From positions 1 to 64,000 of the forward strand of contig CP007152.1 in assembly GCA_000831005.1 (NCBI GenBank): a stretch of DNA of 64,000 bases. Reading direction: 5' to 3'. Every line of letters starts with the position of its first letter. Position 1 is the first letter of the stretch. The DNA comes from Marinobacter salarius. Its GTDB lineage: Bacteria; Pseudomonadota; Gammaproteobacteria; Pseudomonadales; Oleiphilaceae. The notes below the pieces were generated by a model. That model was not told the origin of the DNA. It did not search any database and worked only from the letters and a program-made list of their open reading frames with translations. Below, piece by piece: positions 18,215-27,077 of the stretch. The position numbers and the translations under genes are program-made.

Positions 18215-19013
18215 GCCGCCTCAGCGGCACCAGTCTCAACGTCCAGATCCGCGGGCTCTGGCATCGGATTGGTGTTACGCAGTGCCAACTCGCCGATACC
18301 AGGAAGCTTTATACCGAGTCCGAGGGGATTGATGCCCATGGACAGTCCAAGGATGTTCAATTCGAATCCCTCGCGAACACCGGCCAGAATACCAAAATAA
18401 CCACCGAGCGATAGTTGATAACCGCTGCCGCCAGGTACCTCAGACAGGACACCATTTCCCAGATAGTCCTTACCAATCGCATGATTCGGTAGGGCCACGT
18501 CCATTTCCGGAATCTGGCGGATCACCCAGGCGACGAAGGTGTTGCTGTTGGGGCCGGGCCAGGCGGTGTATTCCGTCGGGTATGGGTAGCGGTCAATCAC
18601 CTCATCCAGCTGATCAATAATCCGCGCTGCCTGCTCACCGCGAATATCCGCAATCAACGTCGGCGGCGCGCCGTACCAGGCACGATCCGGGTCGTCTGGC
18701 CGCGACTGGACAACGTAGTGACGCCAACCGGTGACTTCATGAACATAGTAGCCATCGGCACCCGCCTCTTTGGTGCTGATCCAGGTATGCAAGGAAAAAT
18801 AACCCCGCCAGTTATAGCGCGAGCCCCGTAGACCTGAACCACGGCCGCTTGCTCCTGCTCCGGGCGTGGAGCTATGCCCGCACTGGAACGATCTGCCGTT
18901 CGCCAGCTCCCTGAGTCCTGAAGGCTGGCGCAGGCGGCCAGGAACAGCGGGCCGGCGAGCAGAAGTGACAGTGTCAGGGTTATGCCGATAAAACAGCGTT
19001 TGAAGATCTTCAT
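18181..19013 (-). CDS. DUF3750 domain lipoprotein-like protein, interrupted by one frameshift
   Basis: The N-terminus has a lipoprotein-like signal (PLFLAACASLQ). The DUF3750 core follows: VVQVYGARA then YNWRGYFSLHTWISTKEAGAD, YYVHEVTGWRHYVVQ and YTAWPGPNSNTFVAWVIRQ. The frame breaks at 18816-18818, and GCTAT to GCCTAT joins the two halves into 277 residues. The C-terminus EAAGAGTVSQKTL runs into the inverted-repeat element, which likely replaced the native end of the gene. DUF3750 has no known function; the conserved His, Cys-free Trp and Asn residues in HTW and PGPNSNTF could be part of a hydrolase site, but that is only a guess. Confidence 0.75.
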
Positions 19014-19201
19014 CTCACTCCGTGAACGTTCAATGACGATGACTATACGACCGAGCGATTTCTGAGTTCATTTGAGCCTTAAAGTTCCATAGGAAGCAAG
19101 CGGCCAGGCCATTTGATGGTCACGGTTTACTGGTATACGCTGAAAATACAGGCATTCGAAGCACTTGCCTGACACTCACAGTCTTTGGAGCAGGAGGCGT
19201 C

Positions 19202-19417
19202 ATGTCCGACCATCATGTTTACAAGAAGGTGGAAGTGGTTGGCTCTTCGAAGAAAAGTATCGAGGATGCCATTGAGAATGCGATTGCCGAATGCAGCAAG
19301 AACCTTCGTAACATCGAATGGTTCGAGGTACAGGAGACGCGCGGCCATGTGGTCGACGGAAAAGTCGGGCATTATCAGGTCGTGCTCAAGATTGGCTTCA
19401 AGATTGAGGGAAGCTGA
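19202..19417 (+). CDS. Dodecin family flavin-binding protein
   Basis: The 71-residue protein contains HHVYKKVEVVGSSKKSIEDA, then EWFEVQETRGHVVDGKVGHY, the complete dodecin fold of one helix and three strands. The Trp in IEWFEV stacks on the flavin in known dodecins, and the following Gln is also conserved. It should form a hollow dodecamer binding riboflavin, FMN or FAD and act in flavin storage or protection. A strong ribosome-binding site (CAGGAGGCGTC) precedes the ATG. It stands alone, 81 bases before pncB. Confidence 0.93.
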   Translation: MSDHHVYKKVEVVGSSKKSIEDAIENAIAECSKNLRNIEWFEVQETRGHVVDGKVGHYQVVLKIGFKIEGS

Positions 19418-19498
19418 CATCCGGTAGATTAGACCAGCTTCAGTGGATGACTATTCCGCATTTGACGCTATCCAACTAGAGGAGGAGGGCGCGGAATT

Positions 19499-20854
19499 GT
19501 GTTGAAACAACCCCCGGTTGTAAAAGAGACTGACCTGCCGCTGCTGGTGGATCTGTATGAGCTGGCCATGGCCCAGGCCTATTGGGCCGAAGGCATGAAC
19601 GAGAACGCGGTGTTCAGTCTTTTCTTTCGCAAACTTCCTGAGAACCGTAATTTCGTTCTTGCCTGTGGCCAGCAGCACGTGGCCCATATTATTGAATCTC
19701 TTGCCTTCACCGACGAACACATAAAGCGCCTGGAATCCCTGGGCAGGTTCCAGCCCCAGTTTCTGGACTGGCTGCGGGAATTCCGCTTCAGTGGTTCTTT
19801 ACATGCGATTGCAGAAGGAACGCCGGTATTCCCTCAGGAGCCGTTGCTGGAAGTGGAGGGGCCTGTTGCCGAGGTTCAGTTGCTGGAAAGCCTGGTGATG
19901 AACTATGTGCATCTGGAATCCGTGCTGGCGTCCAAGGCGGTCCGCCTGATTTCCGCGGCGGAAGGCCGGCCGGTCGTCGACTTCGGAATGCGCCGCACCC
20001 ACGGTATGGATGCGGCACATCGGGGTGTGCGCGCGTACCGATTCGCCGGTCTGGCCGGAACCAGCAATGTCCTGGCGGGCCTGGATTTCAACATGCCGGT
20101 ACACGGCACCATGGCACACAGCTTTGTACAGGCTTGTACAGATGAGATGGAGGCGTTCAGGGCCTATGCTCGACTTTACCCCGGCACGACACTACTGGTT
20201 GATACCTACGACACCCGCTCTGCAGTGGAGCGGATCATCAACTGGCTGCAAGAAGAACCAGATGTGCGTATTGGCGGTATCCGCCTGGATTCCGGTGACT
20301 TGGCCGATGAGGCTGCTGAATGCCGTCGCATGCTGGATGAGGCAGGCCTTGGCGAATTAAAAATCATGGCGAGCGGCGGTCTGGATGAATACAAGATCGC
20401 GGCGCTCGTCTCTGACAATGCCCCCATCGATGGCTTCGGTGTTGGCACTGCTATCGGAGCCTCGAACGACGAGCCGGCATTGGAGCTTGCCTTCAAGCTT
20501 ACGGAGTACGCGGACCTGCCAAGAATGAAAAACTCCCCTGGCAAGCAGTCGTTCCCAGGCCGCAAGCAGGTTTACCGTCGCCTTGACCCGAACGGCCGCC
20601 TGGCACAGGACGTCGTTGCCGGCCGGGACGAAGTGTTTGATGGCGAGCCGCTATTGAAGCCGGTCATGAAGCGAGGCCTGATCATCGAAGGCGCCATTCC
20701 GACATTAGATAGTCAAGTGAACAATGCGAAGCGGGCGGTGGATGCCCTGCCGAGCCAGTTTCGCTCGCTGGAGCCTGCACATGAAAATCCGGTTTTGATC
20801 AGCGACTTTCTCAGGGCATTGCAGCGGGACACGCTGGCAAAGATTCGGGGCTGA
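19499..20854 (+). CDS. pncB: Nicotinate phosphoribosyltransferase
   Basis: The 451-residue enzyme makes nicotinate mononucleotide from nicotinate and PRPP, the first step of the Preiss-Handler NAD salvage pathway. Seen motifs are LVDLYELAMAQAYWAEG near the start, SVLASKAVRL, VVDFGMRRTHGMDAAHRGVR with the catalytic His, and GGIRLDSGDLADEA. The start is the GTG at 19499, eight bases downstream of GAGGAGGGCGCG; this is the best-supported start although not ATG. Length fits the family. It follows dodecin and precedes a convergent membrane protein gene. Confidence 0.92.
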   Translation: MLKQPPVVKETDLPLLVDLYELAMAQAYWAEGMNENAVFSLFFRKLPENRNFVLACGQQHVAHIIESLAFTDEHIKRLESLGRFQPQFLDWLREFRFSGSLHAIAEGTPVFPQEPLLEVEGPVAEVQLLESLVMNYVHLESVLASKAVRLISAAEGRPVVDFGMRRTHGMDAAHRGVRAYRFAGLAGTSNVLAGLDFNMPVHGTMAHSFVQACTDEMEAFRAYARLYPGTTLLVDTYDTRSAVERIINWLQEEPDVRIGGIRLDSGDLADEAAECRRMLDEAGLGELKIMASGGLDEYKIAALVSDNAPIDGFGVGTAIGASNDEPALELAFKLTEYADLPRMKNSPGKQSFPGRKQVYRRLDPNGRLAQDVVAGRDEVFDGEPLLKPVMKRGLIIEGAIPTLDSQVNNAKRAVDALPSQFRSLEPAHENPVLISDFLRALQRDTLAKIRG

Positions 20855-20892
20855 CTGAAAGGCAAAAATGTGAGATTTCCTGTGGCCCGGGC

Positions 20893-21543
20893 TTACCGAA
20901 GCATGCGCCGTCTGATAGCGCCAACCAACTGGTTCAGCAATTCGCGGGACTGACCCTCGTAGAGCGTGTGGAACTTTTCCTTTTGCACCTCTCGTTCATG
21001 GCTGGTGTTCGACGACAGGGAGTCTTTGCGTAGATCCATGAAATGGCAGGCGGCCAGGTGGGCCCTTATATTGTTATCAATCAGTTGCGTAATGAGCCCG
21101 TCAATGTCGTCATGGCAAAACGGACGTACGCGGTTAAGGGTGCTTCGTGCATCCAGTGCCGCCTTGCGGGCTTCCAGGCGTAATTCGCCGGCGGGTTCAT
21201 CAGACTCCACAGAACGCAGAAACATGCCCAGCTTGTCGTGCAGTAGCCAGACCAGGGGCCAGATGGCCTCGTAAGCGGCTTTTTCAGCGGAGAACTGCTC
21301 ACTGGCAATTGCGTTTCCGGTTTCCGTGGAGCTGGGGCTGTTGAACTGGGACACGCGTATTTCGTCCATGTCGTGCCATAGGCTGTCGACGCGCTGTTTG
21401 ACGGTATCGCTTTGTTCCGCTGCGGCCCGTTTGGCGGTGGACGCCGAAAACAGGGCGACGACTGCCACAATGAGCGCGGCAATCGCGATGAAAAACGTCA
21501 GCTGTGTTGTCGCGAGAAAGTCGAAAAGGTAGTCCATATCCAT
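20893..21543 (-). CDS. Hypothetical membrane-anchored protein
   Basis: A single N-terminal membrane segment (about residues 15-34, FFIAIAALIVAVVALFSAST) is followed by a soluble, mostly helical, charged domain of 180 residues with a possible coiled coil around residues 35-55 (KRAAAEQSDTVKQRVDSLW). The middle contains YEAIWPLVWLLHDKLGMFLR. The topology suggests the soluble part is cytosolic. I do not recognise a family or a catalytic motif. It lies 41 bases downstream of the FemAB-like gene on the same strand, so they may be co-transcribed. Confidence 0.7.
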   Translation of the reverse strand: MDMDYLFDFLATTQLTFFIAIAALIVAVVALFSASTAKRAAAEQSDTVKQRVDSLWHDMDEIRVSQFNSPSSTETGNAIASEQFSAEKAAYEAIWPLVWLLHDKLGMFLRSVESDEPAGELRLEARKAALDARSTLNRVRPFCHDDIDGLITQLIDNNIRAHLAACHFMDLRKDSLSSNTSHEREVQKEKFHTLYEGQSRELLNQLVGAIRRRMLR

Positions 21544-21584
21544 GGCTGCCCGCTCCGGTAAGTGTCTGCACGACCCCTGGCTCG

Positions 21585-22754
21585 CTACTGGTTCTGCTCG
21601 GTTTGTCTGAACGGCAGCGCCCGTAGGGCATCTTCAGTATAGGCCATGACATGCTCTGCTTCTTCGCTGGTAAACCTTTCGATGGCGTCGCGAAACCCGG
21701 GATGCATAACGCCATGCCAGGAATGGGTGATCACCGGCTCAAACCCCCGAACCAGTTTGTGTTCCCCCTGCGCGCCAGCATCGAAGCGTGCCAGCCCCAG
21801 CCGTATGGCCAGTTCAATGCCTTGATAGTAACAGGTTTCAAAATGCAGGTGGTCGAATTCCTCCAGGCAGCCCCAGTAACGCCCGTAGAGCGTATCTTCA
21901 CCCGTCAGGAACAGGGCGCCGGCGATCATCTCACCCCCTATTACCGCCATGACCAGGTGGAGTTGCTCCGCTTGGCGGTCTTTCAGCAGGCGGAAAAAGG
22001 CCTTGTTCAGGTACGGCCGCTGGCCCCGTTTCAGGTAGGTGGCCTGGTAAAACACGTGGAAGGCCGCGAGCACATTGTCCGGGATATCGTCTCCCGAAAA
22101 CTGTCGGAATGAAATGCCCTGATCCGCAACCTGTCTCCTTTCCTTACGGATCGATTTGCGCTTGCGCGACGTCAGTCGGGCGAGAAAGTCCTCGAAGGTG
22201 GTGTAGCCGTGGTTGTGCCAGTGGAACTGGCAGCCGATACGGTGAAGCTGGTCGCTCCTGTCCAGCAATGTCTGGTCCTGGCGATCCGGGAAAAGCAGGT
22301 GCCAGGAGTGGGCGCCCAGGCGGGTGGTGGTGGCATCCAGCGCATCGTGGATTCGTTCGGGTGTCATCCACTGGCGAAGGCCTTCCGAGAACAAAAGCCG
22401 TGGTCCCTGGCAGGGTGTAAACGGAACGGCAATCAGCAGCTTGGGATAGTAATCCATGCCATAGCGCTGATAGGCATCGGCCCAGGCCCAGTCAAAGACG
22501 TATTCTCCCATGGAGTGAGTTTTCAGGTAGGCCGGAGCCACTCCGGCTAGCTGGTTGTCCAGGTAGAACGCCAGATGGGCCGGCTGCCAACCTGTCGCGG
22601 TGGTTGTACAGCCAGACTCTTCCAGTGCAAGCAGGAACTCGTGTTTAAGAAAGGGGTTGTAAGGGCCGACAAACCCGTTCCAGTCCTGCGGATGGATGTC
22701 ACCAATCGACTGGACGGGGCGGATTGTCAGTGATGCGATACCGGGTTCTGGCAT
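21585..22754 (-). CDS. GNAT / FemAB-like acyltransferase (DUF482)
   Basis: The 389-residue protein matches the DUF482 family of GNAT-fold proteins related to FemAB peptidoglycan-bridge enzymes: the SIGDIHPQDWNGFVG opening, NPFLKHEFLLALEESG and later HLHFETCYYQGIELAIRLGL with GARFDAGAQGEHKL-type ending. The last block, DAGAQGEHKLVRGFEP, is the signature of the family. I use the ATG at 22754 behind GGAGAAGCCC; the GTG at 22844 would overlap the neighbouring gene. Its acceptor is unknown. Confidence 0.82.
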   Translation of the reverse strand: MPEPGIASLTIRPVQSIGDIHPQDWNGFVGPYNPFLKHEFLLALEESGCTTTATGWQPAHLAFYLDNQLAGVAPAYLKTHSMGEYVFDWAWADAYQRYGMDYYPKLLIAVPFTPCQGPRLLFSEGLRQWMTPERIHDALDATTTRLGAHSWHLLFPDRQDQTLLDRSDQLHRIGCQFHWHNHGYTTFEDFLARLTSRKRKSIRKERRQVADQGISFRQFSGDDIPDNVLAAFHVFYQATYLKRGQRPYLNKAFFRLLKDRQAEQLHLVMAVIGGEMIAGALFLTGEDTLYGRYWGCLEEFDHLHFETCYYQGIELAIRLGLARFDAGAQGEHKLVRGFEPVITHSWHGVMHPGFRDAIERFTSEEAEHVMAYTEDALRALPFRQTEQNQ

Positions 22755-22809
22755 GGTCAGGGCTTCTCCGTGGTTTACCCAGTACCATACGTCAGAACCC
22801 GGGGTTTGA

Positions 22810-23169
22810 TCACTGCCCGGAAGTACGGTTTTCCATGCGCTCACAGCGCTTTTCCATTTTCTCCTGCCATTTCTCCATTCTGGCGCGGCGCTTCTCCCGC
22901 CTCTCCTCGTGAATATCGTCCCAGATCTCGCGCTGCTCGGCGGTCAGTTTCAGGCGATTTGCTATTTCATTACGATGCTCGTCCAATTTTTCCTGGCGTT
23001 TTTCGTCGTTGAACCTGCCTTTGCCTTCACGCATGTTCTCGCACATTTCGGCTATATCGTGTTTGCCACGATGGTGGTCGCCATGGTCCGAGGCCATCGC
23101 CATGGGGCTGGTGAAAAAGGCCGCGGCGATCAAAGCACCAGCAATGCGTCCGGAAGTGATGTGTTTCAT
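22810..23169 (-). CDS. CpxP/Spy-like periplasmic protein
   Basis: The 119-residue product starts with a signal peptide (cleavage near MAMASDHG), then a His/Asp-rich tail-like start, a helical, strongly charged body and the LTxxQ motif (RLKLTAEQREIWDD) that marks the Spy/CpxP family. Such proteins are periplasmic chaperones or Cpx-type signal modulators. The ATG at 23169 is preceded by GGAGAACACCC. The gene is divergent from a two-component system with 189 bases between them, which is the same layout as cpxP and cpxRA in E. coli. The His-rich N-terminus (DHGDHHRGKH) could bind metal. Confidence 0.8.
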   Translation of the reverse strand: MKHITSGRIAGALIAAAFFTSPMAMASDHGDHHRGKHDIAEMCENMREGKGRFNDEKRQEKLDEHRNEIANRLKLTAEQREIWDDIHEERREKRRARMEKWQEKMEKRCERMENRTSGQ

Positions 23170-23271
23170 TGGGTGTTCTCCTGTGTTGTAAATGAGCCTG
23201 CACCAGCAGACCCGGTCTGAACTCACAGGGACTATGCTAACGGAGGTTGGTGTCAGGCGGCGTCAGCGAAC

Positions 23272-23303
23272 TGTAAAGGTTATGCAAAGGAAAATGATGC
23301 AAA
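23272..23303. promoter_or_regulatory. Candidate response-regulator direct repeats
   Basis: TGTAAA at 23272, TGCAAA at 23283 and TGCAAA at 23298 form direct repeats in the space between the CpxP-like gene and its divergent two-component system. The first two are 11 bases apart, one helical turn, as expected for an OmpR-type regulator such as CpxR (GTAAA repeats). The identity of the binder is inferred from position. Confidence 0.35.
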
Positions 23304-23358
23304 TCAGTGGACTTGCGGGAGCGTGTTAGACTGCATTCAGTCACAACGGAGGATTGCC

Positions 23359-24045
23359 ATGCAGAACCGGGTGCTGTTGGTTGAAGACGACGAGGAGTTG
23401 CGGGAACTGCTGTCCCGCTATCTGGCCAATCAGGGCTTTACCGTAAGAGAAGCCGCAAACGGTCAGGATGGATTGTCACTGGCACTGGGCCAGCATTGCG
23501 ACCTGGTAGTGCTGGATATCATGTTGCCGGATATCAGTGGCCTGGAAGTGCTGCGTCAGTTAAGGGCAAAAACCCATCTCCCTGTTGTACTGCTGACCGC
23601 CCGTGGCGATGAGACGGATCGAATCGTGGGTTTTGAGGTTGGCGCGGATGATTACATACCCAAACCCTGCAATCCCCGGGAACTCATCGCCAGGCTACAG
23701 GCATTGCTTCGCCGTGTTGCCTGGGATCAGGAAGTGGGGATGGATGAGTCAAGGGCATACGGCGACTTGCGGGTCGAGCCGGTTCATCGTCGAATCTGTC
23801 AGAACGACATGGCGCTGGATCTGACGGCTACCGAATACGAGGTGTTGCAGGTTCTGCTGGCCCATGCTGGCAGTGTGGTACGTAAGACGGACCTCATGCA
23901 GTGGGCTCTGGGTCGTCGACTGGAAGCCTATGATCGCACCCTGGATATGCACATCAGCAATCTTCGGAAAAAGCTGGGGAACGATGACCCGCCCCGAATC
24001 GAAACTGTACGCGGGCTGGGCTACAGCTATCGGGTGCCAGTATGA
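23359..24045 (+). CDS. OmpR-family response regulator
   Basis: The 228-residue protein has a receiver domain with the acidic pair EDD at 9-11, phospho-acceptor D53 in VVLDIMLPD, and K102 in DYIPKPCNP. The C-terminal winged helix (about 130-226) ends in RTLDMHISNLRKKLG and ETVRGLGYSYR. The start at 23359 lies behind GGAGGATTGCC. It overlaps the kinase start by four bases (ATGA), so the pair is translated together. It resembles CpxR in context because a CpxP-like gene lies divergently upstream. Confidence 0.92.
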   Translation: MQNRVLLVEDDEELRELLSRYLANQGFTVREAANGQDGLSLALGQHCDLVVLDIMLPDISGLEVLRQLRAKTHLPVVLLTARGDETDRIVGFEVGADDYIPKPCNPRELIARLQALLRRVAWDQEVGMDESRAYGDLRVEPVHRRICQNDMALDLTATEYEVLQVLLAHAGSVVRKTDLMQWALGRRLEAYDRTLDMHISNLRKKLGNDDPPRIETVRGLGYSYRVPV

Positions 24046-25360
24046 CCCGGCGGCTCAGGTTTCCCCTGTTCTGGCGGATATTCCTGTCGATCTGGCTGGC
24101 TATGGCGGTCACAGTGCTGATGAGCAATGTGGCAACCCGTGCCTGATGGAGCGGGAACGAATAGCATCGAGCGACAGGTCGGCCTGCGGGAACTGGCGCT
24201 GGAGGCTCTGGTGGTCAGGGAGAATGAAGGCCGAGGCGCTGCCTGGCGCTTCCTGAAGGAGCAGGGTAAGAGCCTGGATCTTCACCTGTTGTTGATAGAT
24301 GCGGATCGCAACGACGGCGACCTGCCTTCCTCCATCCGCGAGCGGATGAAATCGGGTGGTTGGCACCGGCAAAAACCGGCGGTTATTGAGGTTGGTGAGG
24401 ACCATCGCCTGGTGGCCTGGCCCCGCCTGGATGGCGAAGCTGGCTTGATCCCAAGCTGTTCCGTCTCCTGGAATTGGGGCTGGCGTTCGTCATCATCACG
24501 CTCGCCTGTTGGTGGATTGCGCGCCTGGTGTCCCGCCCCCTGAAGCACATGGAATCCACCGCTCGTGCGATCGCTGAAGGTGACAACGCGCTTCGAGTCA
24601 GCGATCGCATCGCGAATCGACGGGATGAGGTGGGTGCTTTAGCGACAGCCTTCAACGCCATGACCCAGCAACTGTGCAGTTTGCTCGAGCGCCAGACACA
24701 CCTGTTGCGTGATATATCCCACGATCTCCGAACTCCACTGACGCGGCAGCGTATTGCGATCGAGCTGGCCAGTGACGGTAGCGTGGATGCGGATCTGTTG
24801 GCGTCGATCCTGCGGCAGAATGAACGTCTGGAAGCGATGACTCCCAGATCCTGACGCTTTACCGGGTCTCGGAGCAGGGAAGCGACATCGAGCGGGAAGC
24901 CGTGCAGCCGGTCGTGGTGATCAATGACGTTCTGAGGGATGCGGCGGACTACGCCGAGCACCGTGGAGTGGATTGCCAGCTTATGGTGGATGAGGGCTGC
25001 CGCAACACGTCGCTGTTAGGGGATCGCGGGCTCATTCAGCGGGCACTGGACAATGTCCTTCAGAATGCCCTGGATCATACGCCGCCGGGAAAGAAGGTGC
25101 ATGTTGCGTTGCGCTGTGATCAGCGGCAATTGTTGGTGGACATACGGGATGAAGGCCCAGGCGTGCCTGAAGACGTTCTGCCCCATCTCTTTGAGCCCTT
25201 CTACAGGGCCGATAAGTCTCGCGGTGGCAAGGGGTGGGGGCTTGGCCTGGCCATTGCGAAGGACATTGTTGCCATCCATGATGGCCGGATAGAGGCGTTC
25301 AACACCGAGCCGCACGGTTTGGTGGTGGTGTTGAGATTTCCGCTCTTCACCGCTGGCTGA
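24042..25360 (+). CDS. Sensor histidine kinase (CpxA-like), interrupted by four frameshifts
   Basis: Repaired, it has about 440 residues: a first membrane segment (LFWRIFLSIWLAMAVTVLM), a short periplasmic part, a second membrane segment (LAFVIITLACWWIARLV), a HAMP linker, the H-box RDISHDLRTPLTRQR, the N-box NVLQNALDHTP and G-boxes DEGPGVP and GLGLAIAKDI. Four breaks, at 24142-24143, 24164-24165, 24439-24441 and 24834-24835, are each repaired by one C (GCCTG to GCCCTG, GCATC to GCCATC, GCTGG to GCCTGG, GCGAT to GCCGAT). Four lost bases add up exactly to a continuous 441-codon gene. It pairs with the preceding regulator. If the breaks were real, no working kinase would be made. Confidence 0.88.
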
Positions 25361-25417
25361 AAAGCAGAAAAGGCTTGGTGTCGGCCTCATGATGGCTGTG
25401 TGTCAGGAGCTGGTTTT

Positions 25418-26023
25418 ATGCCCAAGGATTACCCCATACCCGCTGGCTTTCTGGAACGGGAGACAGAAATCAAAAAGAGCCGGTTTATTGCCCGGGTTGC
25501 CCCGGTTTCGTCCCGGGATGACGTTAAGACATGGCTCGAACAGGCCCGGAAAGACCACCCGGATGCTCGCCACATCTGCTGGGCCTATCAGATAGGCCGG
25601 CCCGGCGCGGCCGCCGAAGCCGCGATGAATGATGATGGCGAACCATCGGGAACCGCTGGAAAGCCCATTCTCGGTGTCATTCAGCACAAGGATCTGGGAG
25701 ACGTGCTGGTGATGGTGATACGGTATTTTGGCGGTATCAAACTCGGGGCCGGCGGCCTCGTCAGGGCCTATGCCGGGGCGACTGAAGCTGTCCTTTCGGG
25801 GGTTGAAAGGGTGATTCAGCAACCCATGTCACGAGTAACGGTGACCATGACCTTCGCAGATGAACAGCCGCTCAGGCATTGGTGTGACCAAAACGGCGCA
25901 GAGATTGATCGCGTTGGGTACAGCGCCGGCGTAACAGCTGACGTGAGCCTGGTGGAGGCGCGGAACCAGGAATTCACGGCGTTTTGTGATGCTCGCGGTA
26001 TGAGTTACCGTTTTGATCGTTAA
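25418..26023 (+). CDS. yigZ: IMPACT family protein (YigZ-like)
   Basis: The protein (201 residues from the ATG at 25418) contains KKSRFIARVAPVSSRDDVKT, EPSGTAGKPILGVIQHKDLG and VIRYFGGIKLGAGGLVRAYA, the conserved UPF0029 core. The ribosome-binding site CAGGAG lies before the ATG; a GTG upstream in the same frame is not preferred. In E. coli YigZ has unknown function; the eukaryotic relative IMPACT regulates translation through Gcn1. It starts 58 bases after the kinase. Confidence 0.9.
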   Translation: MPKDYPIPAGFLERETEIKKSRFIARVAPVSSRDDVKTWLEQARKDHPDARHICWAYQIGRPGAAAEAAMNDDGEPSGTAGKPILGVIQHKDLGDVLVMVIRYFGGIKLGAGGLVRAYAGATEAVLSGVERVIQQPMSRVTVTMTFADEQPLRHWCDQNGAEIDRVGYSAGVTADVSLVEARNQEFTAFCDARGMSYRFDR

Positions 26024-26101
26024 GGAACCATTTGCGAAACGCTTCGTGTCGACTGTGCGTATACTTTAATGAATGAAGTATGGAAAGAGGCAACCAAGAT
26101 T

Positions 26102-26626
26102 ATGAAAGTTATCCTTGTATCCCTGTTTTTGATGGCCCTAACGGGCTGTGCCAGCAACGTAGTCACTGATTACGATTCCAGCGCGGTCTTCGGTAGCTAC
26201 AGTTCCTGGGCATTTGCACCGAAGGGCAAGGACCAGTCGTTCACTTCGCTTGATGGTGGTCGGATAGAGAGTGCGGTCGAGAGGGAACTGAACCGAAAAG
26301 CCATGCGTAAGGTGGCAGAAAACGAGGCGGATCTGCTTGTCACCTGGCAGGTGGTTGAGGAGGAGCGTCTCGAGCGCAGCGGTGTTGGGCTCGGCTTCGG
26401 CTTTGGCCATGGTAACTTTGGCTGGGGGTTGTCGTCGGCTCCACCAGTGCGCGAAATTCAGGAAGGCAAGCTGGTGGTGGAGCTGGTCGATACGGAGACT
26501 GATCGTGTCGTCTGGCGCGCAGCGAGCCGGCGTTACCTGAATGAGAACCAGGCAACCGAGTCGCGGCGGGAGCTGATCGACGAGATTGTCGCGGACATGT
26601 TTGAAAAATACCCTCCCGGGACGTGA
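26102..26626 (+). CDS. DUF4136 lipoprotein
   Basis: The signal peptide ends in a lipobox, LMALTGCAS, so the 174-residue protein should be lipid-anchored in the envelope. The DUF4136 core is seen in VTDYDSSAVFGSYSSWAF and in NEADLLVTWQVVEEERLER. A Gly-rich stretch (GLGFGFGHGNFGWG, about 105-118) is present as in many members. The start is the second in-frame ATG, at 26102, since the longer version puts a polar stretch before the signal peptide. Function unknown. Confidence 0.82.
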   Translation: MKVILVSLFLMALTGCASNVVTDYDSSAVFGSYSSWAFAPKGKDQSFTSLDGGRIESAVERELNRKAMRKVAENEADLLVTWQVVEEERLERSGVGLGFGFGHGNFGWGLSSAPPVREIQEGKLVVELVDTETDRVVWRAASRRYLNENQATESRRELIDEIVADMFEKYPPGT

Positions 26627-26662
26627 GTGTCCCGTCAGGCTCTTAAACAACATGAGGCCGTT

Positions 26663-27016
26663 ATGAAGAATCGTTCTGGGGGACTGGTGTTCTCCACGGA
26701 ACAGGGACGGATGTGCCCGGATTGTCGCCACCCCGTTGATGAATGCGTCTGCGGGAAACCGGTTCGTCCCGCCGGTGATGGCGTCGTGCGCGTCAGCCGG
26801 GAAACCAAGGGGCGTAAAGGAAAGGGTGTGACCTTGATTACCGGTATCCCGATGGACGACAAGGAACTGAAAGCGTTCGCGAAGGTGTTGAAAGCCCGAT
26901 GCGGAACCGGTGGCACGGTGAAGGAGGGCACTGTGGAGATCCAGGGTGACCAGCGAGACCTGCTGGTGCCCCTTTTAAAGGAAAAAGGTTGGACGGTGAA
27001 GCGATCCGGTGGCTGA
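26663..27016 (+). CDS. yciH: SUI1/eIF1-like translation factor (YciH)
   Basis: The 117-residue protein has a short N-terminal zinc-binding-like segment with cysteines (MCPDCRHPVDECVCG), then the SUI1 domain: RVSRETKGRKGKGVTLITG, KAFAKVLKARCGTGGTVKE and VEIQGDQRDLLVPLLKEKGW. YciH proteins bind the 30S subunit and influence start-codon selection. The ATG at 26663 follows ATGAGGCCG. The gene lies after the lipoprotein with 36 bases between them. Confidence 0.9.
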   Translation: MKNRSGGLVFSTEQGRMCPDCRHPVDECVCGKPVRPAGDGVVRVSRETKGRKGKGVTLITGIPMDDKELKAFAKVLKARCGTGGTVKEGTVEIQGDQRDLLVPLLKEKGWTVKRSGG

Positions 27017-27021
27017 GTTTT

Positions 27022-27039
27022 GTATACTCTTATGTATAC
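27022..27039. promoter_or_regulatory. Tandem GTATAC palindromes, candidate operator of dadA
   Basis: GTATAC occurs at 27022-27027 and again at 27034-27039, 12 bases apart, within a TGTATACT-type repeat. The pair lies 39-56 bases before the dadA start. GntR-family regulators commonly recognise GTATAC-containing sites. The same bases also offer a TATACT -10 element. The regulator is not identified. Confidence 0.35.
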
Positions 27040-27077
27040 TATGAGGCGTTCTGAACTTGATCAACCGGAGAAAGTGA

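Noticed and set aside
22755..22844. GTG start at 22844 for the FemAB-like gene
   Set aside because: It would overlap the coding end of the CpxP-like gene, adds 30 non-conserved residues, and the ATG at 22754 has a better upstream site.
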